Shown: positions 46,690-54,990 of the stretch, piece by piece
Numbering within the stretch: position 1 is the stretch's first letter
How the letters are laid out: each line of letters begins with the position of its first letter
Origin: Lachnospiraceae bacterium
GTDB lineage: Bacteria; Bacillota; Clostridia; Lachnospirales; Lachnospiraceae
DNA length: 64,000 nt
Direction: 5' to 3'
NCBI GenBank assembly: GCA_017470985.1
Contig: JAFUXA010000014.1
Coordinates: forward strand, 1-64,000
The notes under the pieces: model-generated
Database searches by the model: none
What the model was told of the DNA's origin: nothing
What the model saw: the letters and a program-made list of their open reading frames with translations, nothing else
Position numbers and translations under genes: made by a program

Positions 46690-47700
46690 ATGAAAGAAGA
46701 AGAGATTTTATTACAGATTCCAATTGAACATATTAGCAATATTTTCGGTCAGTTTGATAGAAATATTCAAAATATTGAAAAAGCCCTGAATGTAACTTTT
46801 GTATCACGAGGAGATGACTTGAAAATCCTGGGTGCCAAGGAGAATATTGAAGCCGGGTATAGAATCATAAATGAGATGATTGCTCTGGCTAAAAAGGGTG
46901 TGGAAATTACAGACCAGGAAGTGAATTATTTGTTGGGGATGAACAAGAATAATATTGATACTTCTGAATTGGTTAAACTGCAGGATGATTGTATATGTCA
47001 TACAACTCTTGGTAAACCAGTAAAGCCAAAGACATTGGGACAGAAGCAATATGTGGATTCCATCAGAAATCAGATGATAACTTTTGGAATTGGCCCGGCG
47101 GGTACAGGAAAAACATACCTTGCCATGGCTATGGCTATAACAGCTTTTCAGCGAGAGGAAGTCAGCCGTATTATTCTCACTCGTCCTGCTATTGAAGCCG
47201 GAGAGAAATTAGGATTTCTACCAGGTGATTTACAGAGCAAGGTTGATCCATATTTGAGACCTTTATATGATGCCCTTTATCAGATTATGGGTGCAGAGAA
47301 TTTCAATAGAAATATGGAGAAAGGCCTGATTGAGGTTGCACCGCTTGCTTATATGAGAGGTAGAACTTTGGATAATGCTTTCATTATTTTGGATGAGGCT
47401 CAAAATACTACACCTGCTCAGATGAAAATGTTTCTTACCAGAATTGGTTTTGGATCTAAGGCTGTTATTACAGGTGATGCAACACAGAAAGATTTGCCTG
47501 CCGATGCTACATCAGGTCTTGATGTAGCTATGAAAGTTCTGAAAAATGTACCTGAGATTAGCATATGCAATCTCACTGGTGCGGATGTAGTTAGACATCC
47601 ACTGGTTCAGAAAATTGTACATGCTTATGAAGTATATGAAGATAAGCAGAAACAAAATTCCAAAAAAAATAACAGAAAGAAAAGCATGAAGAATGATTAA
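46690..47700 (+). CDS. phoH: PhoH-family ATPase
   Basis: The 336-aa protein has an N-terminal KH-like RNA-binding region (about 1-100) and a PhoH NTPase domain: P-loop GPAGTGKT (135-142), TRPAIEAGEKLGFLPGDL, and Walker B FIILDEAQNTTPAQMKMFLTR. In Firmicutes phoH sits with a 7TM-HD gene and ybeY, exactly as here, and is implicated in RNA metabolism. The C-terminus is Lys/Asn-rich. Its last 8 bases overlap the next gene. Confidence 0.95.
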   Translation: MKEEEILLQIPIEHISNIFGQFDRNIQNIEKALNVTFVSRGDDLKILGAKENIEAGYRIINEMIALAKKGVEITDQEVNYLLGMNKNNIDTSELVKLQDDCICHTTLGKPVKPKTLGQKQYVDSIRNQMITFGIGPAGTGKTYLAMAMAITAFQREEVSRIILTRPAIEAGEKLGFLPGDLQSKVDPYLRPLYDALYQIMGAENFNRNMEKGLIEVAPLAYMRGRTLDNAFIILDEAQNTTPAQMKMFLTRIGFGSKAVITGDATQKDLPADATSGLDVAMKVLKNVPEISICNLTGADVVRHPLVQKIVHAYEVYEDKQKQNSKKNNRKKSMKND

Positions 47701-48871
47701 TCCATCAAAGAGATTGAAATATATTCTAGGCATGATTTTCATATTTGTCCTTGGAAATATTTCTTTTCTATATAAGAAAGAATTGCTTTTGGATGATATT
47801 TTAGGAATATTAGCCATTAATATAGCATTTCTTGTAGTATTTGTATTTTGTATTTCAATAAAAAGAATAGATAATGTGCTTCCTATGGGAGAGGCAACTG
47901 ACTATGGCAAGATATTTGCTTCCGTATTATTCTCATGGATTTTGGTATATGCTTTCAGCTATTGCCCCCAATATTTTGTGCCGGTTATCTGTATATCATC
48001 CCTTCTTTCATGTGTGTTAGGAGATTTAGATAGTCTGTGTCTCACATTATATTTCATTTGCATCCTATGCTTTTATTGTCAGCTTAGTAATAATATCTTG
48101 TATTGTTATCTGCTGGTATCGATTATTGGCACAATGCTTGCAAATGTTATGAAATGGGCGACTCAGAGAGAGAAGATTTACCTGTATATAATTTATTTTA
48201 TAGTAAGTCTCATTTTCCCATGTATATTCTATTACAGAGCCAATAATAGGATTTCTGAGAAGGAAATAATATTTGCTTTTATTAATTCTATTGTATCTGT
48301 GCTTATTATTATTATTGCATTTAGCAGATTACAGAAGAGAGTACAGGAAGAAGTAAGAGGCAATTATATGAATCTTATTGATGAGGATTATCCATTGGCT
48401 AGAGATATTAGAGCTTATTCCATGGCAGAATATGCCCATGCCAGAAGAGTATCTAGATTATCTGCCAAATGTGCAGAGGAAATAGGCGCAGATGCCATGC
48501 GCTGTTGTGTGGCTGGTTTCTATTATCGTCTGGGCAAGATGGAAGGTGAGCCTGAAATTGATAATGCTTTGAGATTGGCCAATGAGCATTGCTTTCCGGC
48601 TTCTGTCATGGAAATCATGGAAGAATATGGATGCATTATCAGAAAACCTCAGACAGTTGAATCTGCTATTGTACATATGGTTGATGCCCTGGTTCAGAAA
48701 ATGGAAGTGTTGGATGCAGATACAATGTCAAGTACCTGGAATCAGGATATGGTAACATATCAGACCTTAAATGAATTATCCGGTGCTGGTTGCTATGATG
48801 AGAGTAAATTAGGTATGAACCAGTTCTTGAAAATAAGAGAATGTCTTGTTGCGGAGGATATTTTAGAATGA
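47693..48871 (+). CDS. Degenerate PgpH-like (7TM-HD) membrane protein lacking the HD pair
   Basis: Located in the canonical phoH-pgpH-ybeY slot, this 392-aa protein has seven to eight TM helices (about 8-210) followed by a cytosolic domain that aligns with the HD domain of the c-di-AMP phosphodiesterase PgpH. The alignment is recognisable from EYAHARRVSRLSAKCAEEIGA to the segment FYYRLGKM (277-283), where PgpH has YYHDIGK. The His-Asp metal ligands are thus replaced by Arg279-Leu280, and the later His-His-Gly motif appears as EEYGC. The extracellular HDED domain of full-length PgpH (normally about 700-800 aa) is also absent. It is probably catalytically dead and may act as a c-di-AMP or membrane sensor. 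The gene overlaps phoH by 8 bp and ybeY by 4 bp. Confidence 0.72.
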   Translation: MINPSKRLKYILGMIFIFVLGNISFLYKKELLLDDILGILAINIAFLVVFVFCISIKRIDNVLPMGEATDYGKIFASVLFSWILVYAFSYCPQYFVPVICISSLLSCVLGDLDSLCLTLYFICILCFYCQLSNNILYCYLLVSIIGTMLANVMKWATQREKIYLYIIYFIVSLIFPCIFYYRANNRISEKEIIFAFINSIVSVLIIIIAFSRLQKRVQEEVRGNYMNLIDEDYPLARDIRAYSMAEYAHARRVSRLSAKCAEEIGADAMRCCVAGFYYRLGKMEGEPEIDNALRLANEHCFPASVMEIMEEYGCIIRKPQTVESAIVHMVDALVQKMEVLDADTMSSTWNQDMVTYQTLNELSGAGCYDESKLGMNQFLKIRECLVAEDILE

Positions 48872-49368
48872 AATATTTATTTGAAGAAGAGGTAGAAGTG
48901 CCATTTGACTTTGATTATAAAGAAGTGGCAAAACAGGTTATTGATATGGCTTTGGATATGGAAGAATTCCCATTTGAGTCAGAGGTTGATATTACTTTGA
49001 CGGATGATGCAGCCATACAGGAGATTAACAAGGAATTCAGACAGCTGGATAAGTCTACTGATGTATTATCTTTTCCACTGATTGAATATAAAAATGCGGG
49101 TGATTTCTCTGATTTGGAGAATCAGGATGATATCTTTAATCCGGAATCAGGGGAAGCAATGCTTGGGGATATTGTTATCAGTGTGGAACATGTCTTGAAG
49201 CAAGCCGAAGAATATGGTCATTCTATTAAGAGAGAATATGCTTTCTTAATTGCCCATAGTATGCTTCATCTAATGGGATATGATCATATGACTCCTTCAG
49301 AAGCCAAGGTTATGGAGGAGAAACAGGAAAACATTTTAAATGCTTTAAATATAACTAGGGAGGAATGA
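48868..49368 (+). CDS. ybeY: Endoribonuclease YbeY (rRNA maturation)
   Basis: This is a zinc-dependent endoribonuclease involved in 16S rRNA 3'-end maturation and ribosome quality control. The 166-aa protein shows the three-His metal site in AHSMLHLMGYDHMT (canonical HGxLHLxGYDH with Ser in place of Gly) and the substrate segment RQLDKSTDVLSFPL. The start at 48868 overlaps the upstream stop (ATGA) and has CGGAGGA before it; an ATG at 48841 in the same frame would place this site inside the gene. Confidence 0.95.
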   Translation: MKYLFEEEVEVPFDFDYKEVAKQVIDMALDMEEFPFESEVDITLTDDAAIQEINKEFRQLDKSTDVLSFPLIEYKNAGDFSDLENQDDIFNPESGEAMLGDIVISVEHVLKQAEEYGHSIKREYAFLIAHSMLHLMGYDHMTPSEAKVMEEKQENILNALNITREE

Positions 49369-49375
49369 ATTTAAA

Positions 49376-50467
49376 ATGAAAATTGCAAAAACAAAACTTA
49401 TAGCTATTATAGCTGGTGTGGTTGCTGCACTTGCTATTGGCGGCGTTGTTATCTACAACGTTACAAAACCAAAGGAAGAGCCTGTGGTTAAGACAGAGAA
49501 GAAAGTTGAGGATACACATAAGGGTGAGATGAGATCTCTCCTTACAGGTGAGTGGGTTCCGGCAGAGCAGGGCAAGAAGAGACCTGTATCTGTTATGACA
49601 GAGAATATTCCAGTTGCTATGCCTCAGTATGGACTTAACAAAGCCGGTGTTATCTATGAGTGTCCAATGGAAGGTGGCCTTACAAGACTTATGGCTATCT
49701 ACGAAGATTACTCTGGTTTGGATAAAATCGGTAATGTAAGAAGCTGTCGTCCATATTTCGCATACTTCGCAGGTGAATTCGATTCTGTTTATGTTCATTT
49801 CGGACAGAGCGTATTCGCATTGGAAGTTTTGGAGAGCGGTTTGGTAAATAATATCAGTGGTCTTGATGGTTCTGTAAGCTCAACATTTTACAGATCAGAC
49901 GACAGAAAAGCTCCTCACAATGCATATGTAAGTGAGGAAGGTATCAAAGAAGGTATTGCCAAGAAGGGTTATAGAGATACTTATGATGCAAATTATAAGG
50001 GTCATTATCTCTTTGTAGAAGATGGCAAGGAGAATAATCTTGATAAGGGTACAGATTGTAAGGCTTTGAGATTATATTATCCATCAAATACTCCTTCATT
50101 TGTATATGATGACAAGACCAAGACATACAAGAGATTCCAGTATGGAGATGCTCAGATTGACAAGGTTGATGAGAAGCAAATTGAAGTAAAGAATATTATT
50201 TTACAGAATGTAATTAGTGATGTATACGATTCGCCTGAAGGATATCTTAATCTGACAGTTTCTGGTTCGGGTGAAGGTAAATATATTACTAACGGTAAAA
50301 TGATTGATGTTACATGGACTAAGTCAACAGAGGATGGAATTACTCATTACTATGATTCAAATAATAAGGAAATTCAATTGAATCCTGGTAAGACTTGGGT
50401 TAGTATTATACAGAATCAGTATGCTGATAGAAATGTATTTTCAGCAACAGCTGATGGATTAGAATAA
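49376..50467 (+). CDS. DUF3048-family (YerB-like) envelope protein
   Basis: The 363-aa protein has an N-terminal signal/anchor helix (residues about 7-27), a Lys/Glu-rich stalk, and a DUF3048 core. The core is recognisable from GEWVPAEQGKKRPVSVMTENI, YECPMEGGLTRLMAIYED, NVRSCRPYFAYFAGEFDSVYVHFGQS and RSDDRKAPHNAYVS, and the C-terminal part with ITHYYDSNNKEIQLNPGKTWVSI. No lipobox Cys is seen. It is exported and membrane-attached; the function is unknown, as in B. subtilis YerB. It follows ybeY by 7 bp with a GGGAGG ribosome site. Confidence 0.85.
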   Translation: MKIAKTKLIAIIAGVVAALAIGGVVIYNVTKPKEEPVVKTEKKVEDTHKGEMRSLLTGEWVPAEQGKKRPVSVMTENIPVAMPQYGLNKAGVIYECPMEGGLTRLMAIYEDYSGLDKIGNVRSCRPYFAYFAGEFDSVYVHFGQSVFALEVLESGLVNNISGLDGSVSSTFYRSDDRKAPHNAYVSEEGIKEGIAKKGYRDTYDANYKGHYLFVEDGKENNLDKGTDCKALRLYYPSNTPSFVYDDKTKTYKRFQYGDAQIDKVDEKQIEVKNIILQNVISDVYDSPEGYLNLTVSGSGEGKYITNGKMIDVTWTKSTEDGITHYYDSNNKEIQLNPGKTWVSIIQNQYADRNVFSATADGLE

Positions 50468-50511
50468 TTCATTTCTAATATTTATACTATTGTAGATTTG
50501 GAGATTATATC

Positions 50512-52170
50512 TTGAATAACAGGGCGAGAAAAAGCGACACAAATTTCATAGTTCAAGGTTCAATTTTGGCAATTGCGTCTATTATAAGCCGTATTGTAGG
50601 ACTTATATATAGACTGCCTCTGACAGCTATTATTGGCAAGACCGGAAATGATTATTATGGCACAGCTTATAGTATATATAATATTATGCTTATCATTTCA
50701 TCTTATTCACTGCCTCTTGCAGTGTCTAAGCTTGTATCTGCCAGAATGGCTGTGGGTCATGCCAGGGATGCTCTCAAAGTATTCAGAAGCGCCATGATAT
50801 TTGCCATTATCAGTGGTGGAGTTGGAGCTTTGGTTGTATTTTTTGGAGCTGATTTCTTCGCCGGAACTTTGTTGAAGACTCCAATGAGTGTGCTGGCTTT
50901 GAAGGTGTTGGCACCAACCTTATTTGTTGTAGCTATTTTAGGTGTATTCAGAGGATTCTTCCAGGGATTAAATACTATGATGCCAAGTGCCTTTTCACAG
51001 ATATGTGAGCAGATTTTAAATGCCATTGTATCTGTAGTTGCTGCTTACATGCTATTTTCCTATGGTAAGAAAGTGGGAGCTGTTCTTGGTGATCCCAACA
51101 ATTATGCTGCTGCTTATGGTGCAGCTGGTGGTACCCTTGGTACCTTGTCAGGTTCTATTCTGGCACTGGGAATAGTTATATTTATCTATATGGCTTACAG
51201 AAGAAGGTTTAAGAAGAAACTGATTCGAGACCATAGTAGAAATCAGGAATCCTATGGAGAAGTCTTTCGATTATTATTGCTGACAATTGTTCCTGTTCTT
51301 TTAAGTACTGTAGTATATAGTTTGAGTACTCTGATAGACCAGGGTGTGTTCAAAAATATAGCTGTATTACAAGGTTATGATGCCAAGACCATAAGTGAGT
51401 GGTGGGGCGTGTATACTGGTCAGTTTATTGTACTTACCAATGTACCTATATCTATTGCTTCATCCTTGGCTGCTTCAAGCGTGCCAAGTCTGTCTACAGC
51501 ATATTTTGCCAAAGACCATGATAGAGTAAATCATCAGATTAATCTGGCTACAAGATTTATTATGGTTATTGCAATACCGTCTGCTGTGGGAATGGCTGTA
51601 CTTGGCAAGGCTTTGAATCTGTTGCTGTTTGCTGATGGTGATGATACCACTATGTACATTATGGTTTTAGGTACTATTTCCATTGCATTATTTGCTTTAT
51701 CTACTTTGACCAATGGATTGTTACAGGGAATCGACAAAATGAAGATTCCTATTATAAATTCAGTCATTGCAATACTTGTGCATGTAATATTCCTTATCAT
51801 TTTAATGGAATTCTTTGACTTGAATATATATGCTGTTGTTATTGCCAATAATATATACGGTTTGGTTGTATGTATATTAAATGATATAGCTCTGAAGAAA
51901 TATACCAATTCTTCCCAGAATATTGAGAAGACTTATATTATTCCAGCTATTTCTTCAATAATCATGGGCATCAGTGTGTATATAATATATAAATTATGTT
52001 ATACTCTGTTGCATTCCAATGCCGTATCTACAATTATAAGTATTGTTGTTGGAGTGGCAGTATACGGTATACTTCTATTGAAAATGAAGGGACTTACAGA
52101 AAATGAACTTATGCGTATGCCGAAAGGAAATCTCATTGTCAGCTTATGCAGGAAGTTTCATTTGATATAG
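50512..52170 (+). CDS. MOP-superfamily flippase (SpoVB/MurJ-like)
   Basis: The 552-aa protein has about 14 TM helices of the MurJ/Wzx/SpoVB group. Its start NFIVQGSILAIASIISRIVGLIYRLPLTAIIG is typical of SpoVB-like lipid II flippases (in two adjacent segments). The start codon is TTG with GGAGA upstream (50499 region). It may move lipid-linked peptidoglycan or polysaccharide precursors; which one cannot be told. A nearby mreBCD cluster and uppP fit a cell-wall role. Confidence 0.85.
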   Translation: MNNRARKSDTNFIVQGSILAIASIISRIVGLIYRLPLTAIIGKTGNDYYGTAYSIYNIMLIISSYSLPLAVSKLVSARMAVGHARDALKVFRSAMIFAIISGGVGALVVFFGADFFAGTLLKTPMSVLALKVLAPTLFVVAILGVFRGFFQGLNTMMPSAFSQICEQILNAIVSVVAAYMLFSYGKKVGAVLGDPNNYAAAYGAAGGTLGTLSGSILALGIVIFIYMAYRRRFKKKLIRDHSRNQESYGEVFRLLLLTIVPVLLSTVVYSLSTLIDQGVFKNIAVLQGYDAKTISEWWGVYTGQFIVLTNVPISIASSLAASSVPSLSTAYFAKDHDRVNHQINLATRFIMVIAIPSAVGMAVLGKALNLLLFADGDDTTMYIMVLGTISIALFALSTLTNGLLQGIDKMKIPIINSVIAILVHVIFLIILMEFFDLNIYAVVIANNIYGLVVCILNDIALKKYTNSSQNIEKTYIIPAISSIIMGISVYIIYKLCYTLLHSNAVSTIISIVVGVAVYGILLLKMKGLTENELMRMPKGNLIVSLCRKFHLI

Positions 52171-52179
52171 GTGCTTGAT

Positions 52180-53370
52180 ATGGGAAAAAATATTTTAGAA
52201 TATGATATTTGTATAATTGGAGGAGGGGCTTCCGGTCTTATGGCTGCTATAACTGCAGCAAAAACTGGGGCCTCTGTCCTTGTGTTTGAAACAAACTCAG
52301 ATTTGGCTCATAAAATCCTTGCAACGGGCAATGGTAGATGTAATTTTACCAATTCCAATATAAATTCCGCTGCATATCATAATTATAATTATGAATATGT
52401 GGAGGGTGTATTTGCTCAATTTGGATATGAGGATACTTTGAAATTTTTCCTGGAGGAAAATGTGCTTTGGGATAAGCGAGGAGAGCTGTATTATCCCCGA
52501 AGCAATGAGGCTTCAACTATAAGAGAAGCTTTGGTTAAGAGGGCGACAGATTTAAAAGTAGAATTTATATATGAGCGCAAAATTAAATCATTTCATACAA
52601 CTTCAAGTGGTTTTATAATTGATCAGGATATAAATCCAGTGCATTGTAAATCTCTTATTATAGCTACTGGAGGCAATGCTTCCAAAATACCGGGAAGTAA
52701 TGGTGACGGATTCTATTATGCTTCATTATTAGGTCATAATGTGATTTCGCCTCTTCCTGCTTTAGGTAAACTTATTATTTCTGATAAATCTCTGACCAAA
52801 GTATCAGGAGTGAGAACCAAAGCCAGAGTCAATACTTATGTGGAAGGACAATTGATTGAATCCCATGAGGGAGAGCTTCAATTTAGTGAAGATGGAATTT
52901 CTGGAATTGTAGTATTTCAGGCCTCCAGATGTATATCCAGAGCAATTAATGAAGGTAAAAAACAATGGGTGGAATGTGATTTTCTTCCGGAATATACTGA
53001 TGAAGAAGCCAGGGGCATGCTTCAATCCCGACTTCAAAATGATAAATCTATAGATGCATTAAAAGGTATTGTTCCAGAGAAACTGACAAGATATATTTAT
53101 AATAAATCTCAGGGAGAGTTGGAAATATGTGTGAAAATATTTAAACATATGACATTTGTCCCTGTCAGAGTTGATGACAAAACTGCCCAGGTGACAACCG
53201 GAGGTGTTGATATGACAGAGATTCATATGTCATCTCTAGAATCGAAGATTCATCCAGGATTATATTTTGCAGGTGAAGTGCTGGATGTAGATGGTATTTG
53301 TGGAGGTTATAATTTGCAATGGGCCTGGAGTTCAGGCTATGTTGCAGGTCGTCATGCCAGTGAAAGATAG
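52180..53370 (+). CDS. NAD(P)/FAD-dependent oxidoreductase, HI0933 (YhiN) family
   Basis: This is a 396-aa flavoprotein. The N-terminal dinucleotide-binding motif CIIGGGASGLMAAITAA is followed by the family hallmark HKILATGNGRCNFTNSN, FSEDGISGIVVFQASR and the C-terminal EVLDVDGICGGYNLQWAWSSGYVAGR. The reaction is not defined for the family. I chose ATG 52180, with AGGTG upstream, over the GTG at 52171, which has no ribosome site. It is 9 bp from a second flavoprotein gene. Confidence 0.9.
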   Translation: MGKNILEYDICIIGGGASGLMAAITAAKTGASVLVFETNSDLAHKILATGNGRCNFTNSNINSAAYHNYNYEYVEGVFAQFGYEDTLKFFLEENVLWDKRGELYYPRSNEASTIREALVKRATDLKVEFIYERKIKSFHTTSSGFIIDQDINPVHCKSLIIATGGNASKIPGSNGDGFYYASLLGHNVISPLPALGKLIISDKSLTKVSGVRTKARVNTYVEGQLIESHEGELQFSEDGISGIVVFQASRCISRAINEGKKQWVECDFLPEYTDEEARGMLQSRLQNDKSIDALKGIVPEKLTRYIYNKSQGELEICVKIFKHMTFVPVRVDDKTAQVTTGGVDMTEIHMSSLESKIHPGLYFAGEVLDVDGICGGYNLQWAWSSGYVAGRHASER

Positions 53371-53379
53371 GTTAAATAT

Positions 53380-54990
53380 ATGAAAAATGCAATTATATTG
53401 AATCAATTGAAAATAGAATATAATGCTGATCTTTCAAATATGAAAGGCATCATCGCTCACAGTCTGCGAGTGAAGAAGGAAGATATCTATGATTTTGAGA
53501 TTTTAAAGAAATCTATTGATGCCAGAAAGAAACCTGATATTTATTATATTTATAAGGTTCGAGTTATTTTTGAAGAGAACAAGTCACATCTTATAAGTAA
53601 GGTTTTAAAGAACAACAATGTGACGGAAGATAATCTGGTGGAATATGCTATTCCACAGGCAGGAGATGTAAGTCTAAATAAACCTCCGGTTATTATCGGT
53701 ATGGGTCCTGCTGGACTTTTTGCAGGATACATTCTGGCTCAGGCAGGTTTTAAACCAATTGTGTTAGAAAGAGGCCGAGATGTAATTAGCAGACATGAGG
53801 ATGTGACACATTTCTGGGAGACTGGAGAATTAAATCCTGAGTCAAATGTGCAGTTTGGAGAAGGGGGAGCAGGTACATTTTCTGATGGCAAACTCAATAC
53901 CCTTGTAAAGGATAAATTTGGAAGAAATAGTTATGTGCTTCAGACTTTTTATAGATTTGGAGCTTCTGAAAATATTTTATATGATGCAAAACCTCATATA
54001 GGCACAGATGTGTTAATGCAGGTTGTTTCAAATATGCGAAACGAGATAATCAGACTAGGTGGTCAGGTGTTATTTGAATCAAAAGTTTCTGGATTGAACT
54101 TCGACGATAATAAACATCTCAAAGGACTGTATTACAACGAATCCGATTATATAGATGCAAATGTGGCTGTATTGGCTATAGGCCACAGCGCTCGTGATAC
54201 ATTTCGCATGTTATATGATTTAGACATTGATATGAAAGCCAAGGAATTTGCAGTGGGATTTCGAGTTGAACATCCTCAGAGTATGATTGACATATCTCAA
54301 TATGGCAAAGAGTTCAAGGATTTACCAGTTGCAAATTATAAATTAACAGCAAACTTAGATAATTCCAGAGGAGTATATTCATTTTGCATGTGTCCTGGTG
54401 GATATGTGGTAAATGCTTCCTCTGTTCCTAATAAATTGGCTATTAATGGAATGAGTTATTCTGATAGAGCTTCCGGTAATGCCAACAGTGCAATTATTAT
54501 TTCTGTTGGGCCAAAGGATTATGATATGTCTGATCCACTATCGGGAGTTCGCTTCCAGGAAGAATTAGAAAACAAGGCTTATAAGTTGGGAAATGGAAGT
54601 ATTCCTCAACAATTATTTGGAGATTTCGAGGAAGGTAAAGTCAGCACTGCCTATGGAGAATTTGAATCAAAAGTATGCAAAAACACTTGCTTTGCCAATT
54701 TGAGAGAATTGTTAAATGATGAATTGAATGAATCATTTGTTGAGGCGATGCATAGATTTGGACGCAAAATACATGGTTTTGACAGAGCGGATGCTATTAT
54801 GTCCGGCATCGAGAGCCGTACATCTTCCCCTGTGAGAATTACCAGAGATGAAAGCTTTGAGAGCAATTTCAAAGGTTTATATCCTTGTGGCGAAGGTGCA
54901 GGATATGCCGGTGGAATCATGTCAGCAGCTATGGATGGAATGAAAGTAGCAGAAAAAATTATTGAAAAATATAAGGTGAATTATGAATAG
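53380..54990 (+). CDS. FAD-dependent dehydrogenase (COG2509-type)
   Basis: The 536-aa flavoprotein has an N-terminal roughly 95-residue alpha/beta domain (IIAHSLRVKKEDIYDFEILKKS), the FAD motif VIIGMGPAGLFAGYILAQAG (about 106-125), FGEGGAGTFSDGKLNT, and GEGAGYAGGIMSAAMDG at the C-terminus. The family is widespread in Firmicutes, and its physiological substrate is uncertain. Its end overlaps mutS by 8 bp, indicating co-translation with the mismatch repair genes. Confidence 0.88.
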   Translation: MKNAIILNQLKIEYNADLSNMKGIIAHSLRVKKEDIYDFEILKKSIDARKKPDIYYIYKVRVIFEENKSHLISKVLKNNNVTEDNLVEYAIPQAGDVSLNKPPVIIGMGPAGLFAGYILAQAGFKPIVLERGRDVISRHEDVTHFWETGELNPESNVQFGEGGAGTFSDGKLNTLVKDKFGRNSYVLQTFYRFGASENILYDAKPHIGTDVLMQVVSNMRNEIIRLGGQVLFESKVSGLNFDDNKHLKGLYYNESDYIDANVAVLAIGHSARDTFRMLYDLDIDMKAKEFAVGFRVEHPQSMIDISQYGKEFKDLPVANYKLTANLDNSRGVYSFCMCPGGYVVNASSVPNKLAINGMSYSDRASGNANSAIIISVGPKDYDMSDPLSGVRFQEELENKAYKLGNGSIPQQLFGDFEEGKVSTAYGEFESKVCKNTCFANLRELLNDELNESFVEAMHRFGRKIHGFDRADAIMSGIESRTSSPVRITRDESFESNFKGLYPCGEGAGYAGGIMSAAMDGMKVAEKIIEKYKVNYE

